Origin: Notolepis coatsorum
Taxonomy: Eukaryota; Chordata; Actinopteri; Aulopiformes; Paralepididae
Length of the DNA: 64,000 nt
Assembly: GCA_963971535.1 (NCBI GenBank)
Contig: OZ020601.1
Coordinates: forward strand, 21,851,191-21,915,190
Reading direction: 5' to 3'
This document shows, piece by piece, positions 20,690-33,055 of this stretch; the first letter of the stretch is position 1, and each line of letters begins with the position of its first letter. Position numbers and translations under genes: made by a program. The notes under the pieces were generated by a model, which was given only the letters and a program-made list of their open reading frames with translations, did no database searches and was not told where the DNA came from.

Positions 20690-21425
20690 CAGATAATGAG
20701 AATCCTAATGGCTGTGTGTGGTAGTGGTCACATCTTGGCATGGTATTTGCATAGATAAATGACTTTGTCCAATCACTCTGTCTCTCCGGTGCATTGAGAC
20801 TCTATTGTCGCCACAGAACCCGGGGCAGCCAATCACAGGCCAACTCTCATTAGCAGCCGTCCTCTGTGGGTGACGAGAGGAGATGATTAGCCTCGAGGAG
20901 AATAACTCTATCTATCCTTCTATCCCAGTGGCAACAATACATGGCCTGTCATGGCAGCCGTGGGCTAGTCTAGTGATAAAAGCAGCTTATAACTAACTTG
21001 TTTAGTCTATTTCACTGTGACATCACTATGAAACAGAATGAATATTGCAGTCGTGTGAGAGGAGGGTAAATGCCATTCACTGTCATTGAAAACAACAAGA
21101 GCATCATTGAAATGACCGGCTTTGTGAATTACCAAATTGTGACACATTTTCCCTGTTTCAGTTGCAGTGAATGAGTTGACAAATGTCACATCCCAGCCTC
21201 ATCATAACTCAGCCGTGACAATAGCTAAAAATGACAAAATACTATGGACATCCACCTGGACTAGTTTCCACAGGTTCCCAAAACAGTAATACAATAAGAC
21301 GATAACCAAGGTAAATATTTATTTGGAAAAGAGCTCTGCTTGTGACTGACGTTAATGGGGTACCAGGGTACTGCTGCTACGGTAACCTACCCTTCACCCT
21401 AGCAGGTGGGGGGGGGAGAAACTGT
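20690..21425. promoter_or_regulatory. Non-repetitive block, possible cis-regulatory DNA
   Basis: Complex sequence lacking repeats or ORFs, with TATTTGCATAGATAAATGAC (octamer-like TTTGCAT), AGCCAATCACAGG (CCAAT) and GAGATGATTAGCC (homeodomain-like). Conservation cannot be judged from one genome, so this is a candidate only. Confidence 0.22.
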
Positions 21426-21586
21426 ACATTGGAGGTGGTTGGGTGGGTGGGGTGGGGGGTTGGGTAGGCGGGGTGGGGTGGGGGGGAACTGTACATTGGA
21501 GGGGGTTGGGGTTGGGTTTGGACATTTACAGGGGCCAGTTTCGAATTGCAGTCTCCCGTAGGTGCTCTTTGAGAGTGGTTTTGAAC
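21426..21586 (-). mobile_element. LINE 3' fragment, same family as 12202-13199
   Basis: The minus strand encodes FKTTLKEHLRETAIRNWPL followed by the same CCAATGTACAGT-rich, G/C-homopolymer 3' UTR as the element at 12.2-13.2 kb. It stops exactly where the 27-bp minisatellite begins. Confidence 0.8.
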
Positions 21587-23560
21587 CTCCTCTACCTCTC
21601 TGACCTCCTCCACCGCCACACCTCTACCTCTCTGACCTCCTCCACCACCTCTACCTCTCTGACCTCCTCCACCACCTCTACCTCTCTGACCTCCTCCACC
21701 ACCTCTACCTCTACCTCTCTGACCTCCTCCTCCACCACCACCTCTACCTCTCTGACCTCCTCCACCACCTCTACCTCTCTGACCTCCTCCTCCACCACCT
21801 CTACCTCTACCTCTCTGACCTCCTCCACCACCTCTACCTCTCTGACCTCCTCCACCACCTCTACCTCTCTGACCTCCTCCACCACCTCTACCTCTCTGAC
21901 CTCCTCCACCACCTCTACCTCTCTGACCTCCTCCACCACCTCTACCTCTCTGACCTCCTCCACCACCTCTACCTCTCTGACCTCCTCCTCCACCACCTCT
22001 ACCTCTCTGACCTCCTCCTCCACCACCTCTACCTCTCTGACCTCCTCCACCACCTCTACCTCTCTGACCTCCTCCACCACCTCTACCTCTCTGACCTCCT
22101 CCACCACCTCTACCTCTCTGACCTCCTCCACCACCTCTACCTCTCTGACCTCCTCCACCACCTATACCTCTCTGACCTCCTCCAACACATATACCTCTCT
22201 GACCTCCTCCTCCACCGCCTCTACCTCTCTGACCTCCTCCTCCACCACCTCTACCTCTCTGACCTCCTCCACCGCCACACCTCTACCTCTCTGACCTCCT
22301 CCACCACCTCTACCTCTCTGACCTCCTCCACCACCTCTACCTCTCTGACCTCCTCCACCACCTCTACCTCTCTGACCTCCTCCACCACCTCTACCTCTGA
22401 CCTCCTCCACCACCTCTACCTCTGACCTCCTCCACCACCTCTACCTCTGACCTCCTCCACCACCTCTACCTCTCTGACCTCCTCCACCACCCCTACCTCT
22501 CTGACCTCCTCCACCACCCCTACCTCTCTGACCTCCTCCTCCACCACCTCTATCTCTCTGACCTCCTCCACCACCTCTACCTCTCTGACCTCCTCCACCA
22601 CCTCTACCTCTCTGACCTCCTCCTCCACCACCTCTACCTCTCTGACCTCCTCCTCCACCGCCTCTACCTCTCTGACCTCCTCCTCCACCACCTCTACCTC
22701 TCTGACCTCCTCCACCACCACACCTCTACCTCTCTGACCTCCTCCACCACCTCTACCTCTCTGACCTCCTCCACCACCTCTACCTCTCTGACCTCCTCCA
22801 CCACCTCTACCTCTGACCTCCTCCACCACCTCTACCTCTGACCTCCTCCACCACCTCTACCTCTGACCTCCTCCACCACCTCTACCTCTCTGACCTCCTC
22901 CACCACCCCTACCTCTCTGACCTCCTCCACCACCCCTACCTCTCTGACCTCCTCCTCCACCACCTCTACCTCTCTGACCTCCTCCACCACCTCTACCTCT
23001 CTGACCTCCTCCTCCACCACCTCTACCTCTCAGACCTCCTCCACACCTCTACCTCTACCTCTCTGACCTCCTCCACCACCTCTACCTCTACCTCTCTGAC
23101 CTCCTCCACCGCCTCTACCTCTACCTCTCTGACCTCCTCCACCACCTCTACCTCTCTGACCTCCTCCACCGCCTCTACCTCTACCTCTCTGACCTCCTCC
23201 ACCACCTCTACCTCTCTGACCTCCTCCACCACCTCTACCTCTCTGACCTCCTCCACCACCTCTACCTCTCTGACCTCCTCCACCACCTCTACCTCTCTGA
23301 CCTCCTCCACCACCTCTACCTCTCTGACCTCCTCCACCACCTCTACCTCTACCTCTCTGACCTCCTCCACCGCCACACCTCTACCTCTCTGACCTCCTCC
23401 AACACCTCTACCTCTCTGACCTCCTCCACCGCCACACCTCTACCTCTCTGACCTCCTCCAACACCTCTACCTCTCTGACCTCCTCCACCGCCACACCTCT
23501 ACCTCTCTGACCTCCTCCACCACCTCTACCTCTCTGACCTCCTCCTCCACCACACCTCTA
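21587..23560 (+). repeat. 27-bp minisatellite, array 1
   Basis: About 73 units of CTCTGACCTCCTCCACCACC plus TCTACCT. Variants lack one CT, carry an extra CTC, or have CCGCCA or AACA. Because 27 is a multiple of three, LTSSTTSTS (plus) and EVREVEVVE (minus) frames stay open; these are not genes. Confidence 0.97.
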
Positions 23561-23874
23561 CTTGTCGCCTCAGGTCTGCTGATGCCAACCTCTTACTTCA
23601 GGACTGAGCTCCAGACCCGGGGGCAACAGGGCCTTTGCTGCAGCTGCCCCCTCTCTCTAGACTGCCCTCCCCAGCCACATCAGCAACACCCTACCACCCT
23701 TTAACCCTCTAAAGCAGAGTGTCACATTGACATGTTTTGCATCTGAATCTGAAGATTCTCTTCTCTCCGTATCTCTCCGTCGTCCACAGGCTGACTGGTA
23801 GCCTATAGAAATGCTAGAAATGGTCACATGGGCTGGGAGGACCAATGGAAAATGTATATTGTTTCTCTACACTC
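23561..23874 (+). repeat. 314-bp spacer, copy 1 of a segmental duplication
   Basis: Begins CTTGTCGCCTCAGGTCTGCT and is repeated at 25438-25751 with a single difference seen by eye (TTTGCTGCAG here, TTTGCTTCAG there). Spacer plus adjoining minisatellite forms a unit of about 1.9 kb present twice in tandem. Confidence 0.95.
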
Positions 23875-25437
23875 TCTGACCTCCTCCTCCACCACCTCTA
23901 CCTCTCTGACCTCCTCCACCACCTCTACCTCTCTGACCTCCTCCACCACCTCTACCTCTCTGACCTCCTCCACCACCTCTACCTCTCTGACCTCCTCCAA
24001 CACCTCTACCTCTCTGACCTCCTCCACCGCCACACCTCTACCTCTCTGACCTCCTCCACCACCTCTACCTCTCTGACCTCCTCCAACACCTCTACCTCTC
24101 TGACCTCCTCCACCACCTCTACCTCTCTGACCTCCTCCACCACCTCTACCTCTCTGACCTCCTCCAACACCTCTACCTCTCTGACCTCCTCCACCGCCAC
24201 ACCTCTACCTCTCTGACCTCCTCCACCACCTCTACCTCTCTGACCTCCTCCACCACCTCTACCTCTCTGACCTCCTCCACCACCTCTACCTCTACCTCTC
24301 TGACCTCCTCCACCACCTCTACCTCTCTGACCTCCTCCACCACCTCTACCTCTCTGACCTCCTCCACCACCTCTACCTCTCTGACCTCCTCCACCACCTC
24401 TACCTCTCTGACCTCCTCCTCCACCACCTCTACCTCTCTGACCTCCTCCACCTCCTATACCTCTCTGACCTCCTCCACCACCTCTACCTCTCTGACCTCC
24501 TCCAACACCTCTACCTCTCTGACCTCCTCCACCACCTCTACCTCTACCTCTCTGACCTCCTCCACCACCTCTACCTCTGACCTCCTCCACCGCCACACCT
24601 CTACCTCTCTGACCTCCTCCAACACCTCTACCTCTCTGACCTCCTCCACCGCCACACCTCTACCTCTCTGACCTCCTCCACCACCTCTACCTCTCTGACC
24701 TCCTCCTCCGCCACACCTCTACCTCTCTGACCTCCTCCACCACCTCTACCTCTCTGACCTCCTCCAACACCTCTACCTCTCTGACCTCCTCCTCCGCCAC
24801 ACCTCTACCTCTCTGACCTCCTCCACCACCTCTACCTCTCTGACCTCCTCCACCACCTCTACCTCTACCTCTCTGACCTCCTCCACCGCCTCTACCTCTA
24901 CCTCTCTGACCTCCTCCACCACCTCTACCTCTCTGACCTCCTCCACCACCTCTACCTCTCTGACCTCCTCCACCACCTCTACCTCTCTGACCTCCTCCAC
25001 CACCTCTACCTCTCTGACCTCCTCCACCACCTCTACCTCTCTGACCTCCTCCAACACCTCTACCTCTCTGACCTCCTCCACCACCTCTACCTCTACCTCT
25101 CTGACCTCCTCCACCACCTCTACCTCTGACCTCCTCCACCACCTCTACCTCTGACCTCCTCCTCCACCACCTCTACCTCTCTGACCTCCTCCACCACCTC
25201 TACCTCTGACCTCCTCCACCGCCACACCTCTACCTCTCTGACCTCCTCCAACACCTCTACCTCTCTGACCTCCTCCACCACCTCTACCTCTCTGACCTCC
25301 TCCACCACCTCTACCTCTACCTCTCTGACCTCCTCCACCGCCACACCTCTACCTCTCTGACCTCCTCCAACACCTCTACCTCTCTGACCTCCTCCACCAC
25401 CTCTACCTCTCTGACCTCCTCCTCCACCACACCTCTA
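23875..25437 (+). repeat. 27-bp minisatellite, array 2
   Basis: About 58 units of the same repeat as array 1, with the same variant classes (CCGCCACACCTCTACC, TCCAACACC). It ends with the same CTCCTCCACCACACCTCTA junction as array 1. Confidence 0.97.
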
Positions 25438-25751
25438 CTTGTCGCCTCAGGTCTGCTGATGCCAACCTCTTACTTCAGGACTGAGCTCCAGACCCGGGGG
25501 CAACAGGGCCTTTGCTTCAGCTGCCCCCTCTCTCTAGACTGCCCTCCCCAGCCACATCAGCAACACCCTACCACCCTTTAACCCTCTAAAGCAGAGTGTC
25601 ACATTGACATGTTTTGCATCTGAATCTGAAGATTCTCTTCTCTCCGTATCTCTCCGTCGTCCACAGGCTGACTGGTAGCCTATAGAAATGCTAGAAATGG
25701 TCACATGGGCTGGGAGGACCAATGGAAAATGTATATTGTTTCTCTACACTC
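25438..25751 (+). repeat. 314-bp spacer, copy 2
   Basis: Near-identical to 23561-23874, so the duplication is recent or kept alike by gene conversion. After it single-copy sequence follows, CGGTGCGCTCCGACAGATC, resembling GTGCGCCGTCAGACAGATTC at 20349. Confidence 0.95.
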
Positions 25752-27149
25752 CGGTGCGCTCCGACAGATCGGGCTATGGTTTGAAGTAGCCTACAGTACT
25801 TTTTTATCAATTGTTCTGACACAGCAATGTATTTGATTGTGCAGCTTGTAGGAAAATCACCTGTTGATGATTCATGTGTGTAACTATACATTTATCCAAA
25901 TAAATGCTCACTGAGGAAAATGTGTATTTGCACCAAATTTCACATGGAGGTTCAAAACACCTACATAGATATTTTCCATATTGAAAAAACAATAATTCCC
26001 TGGTAAACTTTTTATTATTTAACAAAACACAAGATTCTTTTACTAGGGTTTTTATTTTATGTCAAATATGCTCACACAAAGGTATGATGATGGTGACTTT
26101 ACACCAGAAATACTACTTGATACTGACTCAAAGAATAAGCTCAGAATTTACTAAAATATAACATTGTCCAGGCGAACCTTTGTCCCTGTAGGCTATGAGG
26201 GTTAAAACAGCCCTCGAAACCCACCTTTTCACTCTTGCTCTGTCAAAATTGCCACCTTCTCAAACAGAGTGAACACTATACTCAAATTAAAATGTCTAAT
26301 ATGTTATTTCCCTGACTTAAGACAGTCCAATCAATATCTGTGAACATGATCATAAACATGGCTCTCTCAAATCCAGAAACCAGAGAAGTAAGACTAAAAT
26401 GTGTGATGTCATCAGGTATAAAGTCTGGAGCTGCTCCATTGACAATGAATGGGAGACTGTTTTCCTTTGTTGTTGTTTTTATATCCAGATATATCCAGCT
26501 TGATTCTATAGTAGTGTTCCCAGTTCTGAAACAGAAAACGTACCTATGAACTCAGAACATTCCCCTGGGTGCTCTCAGTGTCATCTACTGTATAACATCT
26601 TTCCCAATTCATTAGTAGAGTAGAGCAGCTTCAGACTTTATACCCGATCACAAGTTTGAGTTTTAGCACTGCAGTTTGGGATTCTTGTACTGCCTTAGAG
26701 TGATGACATGCGTGAGATGTCCATCGCCACAAGAAAATGTCTCCTACATTAAACAGTAGATGAACAGGGTCTATTGCTCGGCACGACTGTGTAATTTCAT
26801 CATCTCTCTTGCCCGGGACGTGGAGCTGGCGTTGCGATGTCCCGATGAAGACAGCTCGGTCCAGCGAGACTGGACCGAGCTGTAACTGTAATGGGAATTC
26901 TCAAAGAGACAAACGATGAGCTGCTTACATTAATGATTCTGAGTCATTATTCATAATAATAAGAAAGGTTTATTCAATAAAGAAAGATTATGACAGCGTG
27001 GCCAACGCTGACAGGCCAGTCACCCGCCAGAGGCAGACATGTTAACCCAACAAACTAGATGATGGTACAGGCAGAGAGAATGAGAGAACAGGAGGCCTTT
27101 ACATAAACACACACAAATATACACACACATACCTCACACACACAAACAC
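25752..27149. other. Spacer with an old dispersed repeat
   Basis: No gene. 26504-26660 is the diverged partner of 10313-10460. GTGATGTCATCAGGTATAAA (near 26403) and a TTGACAATGAATGGGAGACT motif look like part of the same repeat. A hairpin at 26851-26883 is listed separately. Confidence 0.4.
26851..26883. repeat. Perfect 14-bp stem, 5-nt loop hairpin
   Basis: ACAGCTCGGTCCAG, loop CGAGA, then CTGGACCGAGCTGT. It is GC-rich and would be a stable hairpin in RNA or single-stranded DNA. No flanking inverted-terminus element or known RNA family recognised. Confidence 0.85.
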
Positions 27150-27370
27150 ACAAATATAACCTACCGAAGTCGGCCCATGTCACCCCACTTCTTAGGGACC
27201 TGCACTGGCTCCCCATTGCTGCACGAATCCGCTTCAATGCCCTCGACCTGTCATACCGTGCGGCAAAGGGAACCGCTCCCGCCTACCTCCGGTCAATGGT
27301 CTCTAACTACACACCCTCAAGACCCCTACGCTCTGCATCTCAGACCCACTCCTATCCGAGCTCCGGGAGG

Positions 27371-28037
27371 CGTAATTATTTAAGGTAACCAACTTGCGTC
27401 TAGCCACGCCCCCGCGGCGATGCGGTAGCGGCAATGCCGCAGAGCTCTGCCGCGGCAGCATTATGTAGCCGTAATTCCCCCTCTTTTAACATCGACGGCT
27501 AGCTCAACTGGTTCGCTGCCTTGCTGTGGATCCTGCGGTGCGTTGGTGACAAGTCAAATCCCTTCAATTTTTTTTTTCTTTTTTTTTAACATGCATTCTT
27601 TCGCCGGTTAAGTTTAGGCATTGTTTCGGAGTTGGTTAAGGTTAGGGTTAAGTTTAGGCATTGTTTCGGAGTTGGGTAAGGTTAGAAGGGTTAAGTTTAG
27701 GCGCTGTTTCGGAGTTGGTTAAGGTTAGAGTTTGTCTTAGAGCATGGCAATATTCTTTCGGAGTTGGTTAAGGTTATGGTTAAGTTTAGGCATTGTTTCG
27801 CAGTTGGTTAAGGTTAGGGTTAAGGTTAGGCATTGTTTCGGAGTTGGTTAAGGTTAGAAGGGTTAAGTTTAGGCGCTGTTTCGGAGTTGGTTAAGGTTAG
27901 AGTTTGTCGCAGAGAATGGCAATAGAATGCAGCCTATTTCCGCACTGCCGCTCTCTCGCGCTGCCGCGGTGGACGTGGACGTAGTGGCCAATCAGAGAAA
28001 CGCTGAACACAAGTTGGTTGCCTAAAATATTCACGCC
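27371..28037. mobile_element. Inverted-repeat DNA element inside the L2 fragment
   Basis: The left end GGCGTAATTATTTAAGGTAA then CCAACTTG pairs with the right end (reverse-complemented GGCGTGAATATTTTAGGCAA then CCAACTTG), about 23 of 28 positions. Flanks TCCGGGAGG (27362-27370) and TCCAGGAGG (28038-28046) look like a 8-9 bp target duplication with one change. The site is itself palindromic, so exact ends and superfamily (hAT or Mutator-like) remain open. No transposase. Confidence 0.7.
27603..27905 (+). repeat. ~40-bp minisatellite with TTAGGG-like core inside the element
   Basis: Around seven copies of GGTTAAGTTTAGGCATTGTT followed by TCGGAGTTGGTTAAGGTTAG, some carrying GGTTAGGGTTAAG. The telomere-like hexamer occurs singly, not as a telomeric array. 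Confidence 0.88.
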
Positions 28038-28323
28038 TCCAGGAGGGTCATCAAGGAGAAGCCGCCTTTTCTCAGTCCTTGCCCCACAATGGTGGAATGA
28101 ACTGCCCACCCCAGTTAGGACAACCGAAACCCGTCCAATCTTTCGCCGTCGACTAAAGACGCACTTCTGAAATGAAAAGAAAAATAATAATAAACAAAAT
28201 CTAACCATAACTAACCTTACTATCATGCACTTGTCCTAATATACTAACCTACACTGTAGCACTCAACACTTTGATGAACATTGTTACTCAGCTGATAGAG
28301 TTTGTCGTACAGAACTTGTAAGT

Positions 28324-28340
28324 CGCTTTGGATAAAAGCG
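28324..28340 (+). other. LINE 3' stem-loop recognised by L2-type reverse transcriptase
   Basis: CGCTTT, loop GGATA, AAAGCG. The GGATA loop on a short stem is the known conserved 3' stem-loop of eel UnaL2 and its partner SINEs. The same hairpin with a longer stem is in the SINE at 33056-33294. Confidence 0.8.
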
Positions 28341-28374
28341 TCAGCTAAAAGACTAAATGTAAATGTATACACTT

Positions 28375-28547
28375 TTGCGCGCACACACACATACACACAC
28401 ACACACGAACACAAACACAAATATACACTTGTGCGCGCGCACACACACACACCTCACACACACACACAAACACAAACACAAATATACACTTGTGCGCGCA
28501 CACACACCTCACACAAGCGCTACACACACCTCACACAAGCGCTTCAC
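28375..28547 (+). repeat. CA-rich simple repeat
   Basis: Three near-identical blocks of ATATACACTTGTGCGCGC followed by (AC)n and CCTCACAC. CACACAAGCGCT is duplicated at the end. Confidence 0.9.
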
Positions 28548-28651
28548 ACAGTTAACGAGATGGGATGATGTGAGGCCAGTGGCCATGGTCTGTGTGTCTG
28601 ATTGACAGTCCATGCTGCTGTCGGCTCCTGCAGGCAGACATGCGTCAGCGG

Positions 28652-28680
28652 CCCTCTCTCCCTCTCTGCCCCCCTCTCTG

Positions 28681-28718
<38 letters not shown>

Positions 28719-28734
28719 TCTGCCCCCCTCTCTG

Positions 28735-28800
<66 letters not shown>
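28652..28800 (+). repeat. (CT)n with TCTGCCCCCC interruptions, reaching the gap
   Basis: Pyrimidine run with the block CTCCCTCTCTGCCCCCCTCT duplicated, then pure CT up to the N run. Confidence 0.95.
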
Positions 28801-29000
28801 NNNNNNNNNNNNNNNNNNNNNNNNNNNNNNNNNNNNNNNNNNNNNNNNNNNNNNNNNNNNNNNNNNNNNNNNNNNNNNNNNNNNNNNNNNNNNNNNNNNN
28901 NNNNNNNNNNNNNNNNNNNNNNNNNNNNNNNNNNNNNNNNNNNNNNNNNNNNNNNNNNNNNNNNNNNNNNNNNNNNNNNNNNNNNNNNNNNNNNNNNNNN
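28801..29000. other. Assembly gap (200 N)
   Basis: Exactly 200 unknown bases immediately after a CT tract. The round number suggests a placeholder, so the true length is unknown. Confidence 0.99.
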
Positions 29001-29183
29001 ACATTGGACAGCCCAACAGGTATTAACATGCGGCTGTGCACACCACCACTCCAACACACACACACACACGCACACACACACACCTGCGGTTTAAGTGTAA
29101 AGAGGCTGTGTGTTTGACGGAGAGCGGAATTGAAAAACAACTCTCCTCAACTGGCCGTTGAAAAACAAAGGATTTGAATAATA

Positions 29184-30010
29184 TCCACACATCAGTGAAA
29201 ACACTAACCACACGTCAGTGAAAACACTAACCACACATCAGTGAAAACGCTAACGACACAGTGAAAACACTAACCACACACATCAGTGAAAACACTAACC
29301 ACACGTCAGTGAAAACACTAACCACACGTCAGTGAAAACACTAACCACACATCAGTGAAAACGCTAACCACATGTCAGTGAAAACACTAACCACACGTCA
29401 GTGAAAACGCTAACCACATGTCAGTGAAAACACTAACCACACGTCAGTGAAAACACTAACCACACGTCAGTGAAAACACTAACCACACGTCAGTGAAAAC
29501 GCTAACCACATGTCAGTGAAAACACTAACCACACGTCAGTGAAAACGCTAACCACATGTCAGTGAAAACACTAACCACACATCAGTGAAAACGCTAACCA
29601 CACGTCAGTGAAAACACTAACTACACATCAGTGAAAACACTAACCACACATCAGTGAAAACACTAACCACACATCAGTGAAAACACTAACCACACATCAG
29701 TGAAAACACTAACCACACATCGGTGAAAACGCTAACCACACATCAGTAAAAACACTAACCACACATCAGTGAAAACACTAAACACACAGTGAAAACACTA
29801 ACCACACATCAGTGAAAACACTAACCACATGTCAGTGAAAACACTAACCACACATCAGTGAAAGTGCTAACCACATGTCAGTGAAAACACTAACCACACA
29901 TCAGTGAAAACACTAACCACATGTCAGTGAAAACACTAACCACATGTCAGTGAAAACACTAACCACACGTCAGTGAAAACGCTAACCACACGTCAGTGAA
30001 AACACTAACC
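29184..30010 (+). repeat. 23-bp minisatellite
   Basis: About 36 contiguous units of CACGTCAGTGAAAACACTAA plus CCA. Variation is confined mainly to CACG/CATG/CACA before TCAGTG and to AACACTAAC/AACGCTAAC. No unique spacers lie between units. Confidence 0.97.
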
Positions 30011-30915
30011 GCTTCAAATCACCGTCACAGCGGCTGCCTTTTTATATTAAACCAGAAACCGCAATTATTCCTCATTCAAGTCTAACCGTTTTTGACCTCC
30101 AGTCTTTGATTATTTCACCACATCTAGTGTTCTCTCTCCGTCCTGATAACACTCGCTATCTGAAGGAGCATTTCTTTTCCCGAATATTTCCGGTGGATGA
30201 TTACAAAAAGTTACGGTGGGCTTTTTTTTGTCTAAATGACAGAATCTGAAAATATAATTAGACCTGGAAGAAAAGAGCGGGCAGAGAGATAGGAGGAGAA
30301 GCTGTCACCTCCTCCTGTCACCTCCTCCCTCCGCTTTGTTTTCCTGCTCTGTGCCCTCCAGCTGAACTTCACCTACCCATAGTTTAATTGCTTTCAGGGA
30401 ATCCACGCTGATGAGGAGTCATGACCTTGATCTTTCCCTCTGATAAATCTTTTTCTTTATTTTTTTTCCATTACATGCAAATATGTGGTGGGCGTGGAGG
30501 TGGAGGTGGGGGTGGTGCGGGTCTGGTGGTGGTGGTGGTGGCGGCGTGGACGGGGGTAAACAGATACAGATTGTCTCATTTTATTGTGTGTTTACCAGCT
30601 GATTAGAGGCCTAATTAAACAGAGTGTTAGTGAGATCAGAGGCACATAGAGGAGACACTGACCCCTGGAACTTCTAGCAGACCCCAGAGATGAGGTGAGC
30701 GGAGGGGGTGGCTGCACACGGCCCCCCATAAAGAGCATGTAGACTGAGACTTTGAACAAACAGGCATCGTTAGACCCTCTCTTCCTTAATTCACGTTTCA
30801 CCTTGCAGCTAAATATTAATAGAGGGTATAAGGGAAATGAAGCAAGGTAAATATTAGCTCGTTAATGTGTGACATTGATTGAGGTTCATGCCTGCAGGGT
30901 ATAAACAGCAACAAA
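30011..30915. promoter_or_regulatory. Non-repetitive block with homeodomain-type motifs
   Basis: Contains AGCTGATTAGAGGCCTAATT (30597-30616), joining two homeodomain-type cores (GATTAG, TAATTA), plus GCTAAATATTAATAG and GCTCGTTAATGTG. A G/T-rich stretch lies at 30486-30555. No ORF is supported. A conserved enhancer is possible but untested. Confidence 0.27.
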
Positions 30916-31263
<348 letters not shown>

Positions 31264-31777
31264 GTATATAACACATAATGTAACTTATAGGCCTGAGACC
31301 TAATTTATAAAAGGTTCAAAAGTCAAAGTTATAATGGACTGTCATATAATTATACAGATATAATTTTCACCTCTTTCTTCATAGTGTTTGAAATGAGTGT
31401 ACAATGGAATTTAGGATGAGGTCCAATAACATTGTGATACATGAGGCCTGTAGGAGCAGGGATGCAACACGGCCCCCGAAGAGAGGCCCCTTCCAGGAAC
31501 CCACCCAGATTCAAACCTGGAAACTAAAGGTGAGATATTCGCATAGACAGCACAGACTGTGACCCACCTCCACCAGTAGCATAGACAGCACATAAACTGT
31601 GCTCCTTACTAGACCCTTTTGCCTTATTTACCTTGCGACATCTTTTTTTTCGTAGATCGCTATGAACCCATTTCAATGAGCTGATGACTAATTCACTTCC
31701 ATGTATTTCAAAACACGAAAAGTACGGCTGTGAAAAACAATCTGGGTCAGGTGATCATGAACTTTTCACTCCGATAG
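31264..31777. other. Spacer, nothing recognised
   Basis: Moderately AT-rich DNA. CATAGACAGCACA occurs twice (31542 and 31581). No ORF, RNA gene or element ends seen. Confidence 0.4.
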
Positions 31778-32050
31778 TGTATTATGAATGTTGTTTTTGA
31801 CTCAGACAGTGTATTTCGACTGTTGTTTAGACTCTGATAGTGTATTATGACTGTTTTTTTTTTTTACTCCAACGGTGTATTCTGACTGTTGTTTTCGACT
31901 CTGACTGTGTATTACGACTGTTGTTTTGACTCCAACAGTGTAGTATGACTGTTGTTTCGACTCTGACAGTGTATTGCGACTGTTGTTTTGACTCCGACAG
32001 TGTATTGCGACTGTTGTTTTGACTCCAACAGTGTATTCTGACTGTTGGTT
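31778..32050 (+). repeat. ~31-bp minisatellite
   Basis: About nine imperfect units of GACTCTGACAGTGTATTGCG followed by ACTGTTGTTTT. CAGTGTATT...GACTG varies by unit, so the array is old. Confidence 0.9.
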
Positions 32051-32153
32051 TGACTATTTCGACCCTTAAAGTGTAATTTATTTTGCTACATTTTAACACT
32101 GAAGTGAACAGAGCACTTCCTTATCCATACCTCACATTACCTCAAACTTGACC

Positions 32154-32164
32154 AACATGGCGGC
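32154..32164 (+). promoter_or_regulatory. YY1-type AACATGGCGGC motif
   Basis: Exact match to the AANATGGCGGC form of the YY1 site common at TATA-less start sites. The ATG within is followed after three codons by a stop, and no gene follows. Confidence 0.3.
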
Positions 32165-32378
32165 GAAGTGAAAAGGTGACTCTTGAGCTGATCTTCTCAG
32201 TGTCTCCTGTCTCTGCTCCTACAGACAGCAAGAGACAGCAGCTCTAATGCAAAAGCAGAGAGACACAGCAGATCAGAGGCAGGAGAACTCTCTCTCTCTC
32301 TCTCACTCTCTCTTTCATTCCACTTCCAAGATCTCTACGATGTTCCTAACCCATGCAGAGTTGACGCAGTGCGTCGCT

Positions 32379-33055
<677 letters not shown>

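Larger units (their letters stand above)
27150..28366 (+). mobile_element. L2 (UnaL2-type) LINE 3' end, interrupted
   Basis: The plus strand encodes HVTPLLRDLHWLPIAARIRF, NALDLSYRAAKGTAPAYLRS, then after an insertion SVLAPQWWNELPTPVRTTE and FRRRLKTHF, the post-RT C-terminus of L2-group LINEs. It ends GTAAGTCGCTTTGGATAAAAG with AAATGT repeats, the stem-loop tail of UnaL2-type elements. The interruption is the inverted-repeat element at 27371-28037. Confidence 0.85.

Noticed and set aside
21443-25344. Ser/Thr-rich (LTSSTTSTS) and Glu/Val-rich (EVREVEVVE) protein repeats
   Set aside because: A 27-bp minisatellite stays open in several frames because 27 is divisible by three. There is no start context, signal or splice structure.
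27603-27905. Interstitial telomere
   Set aside because: TTAGGG occurs only singly within a ~40-bp minisatellite, not as tandem hexamers.
29184-30010. CRISPR-like regular repeats
   Set aside because: Units are contiguous 23-bp minisatellite copies with no unique spacers, in a vertebrate genome.
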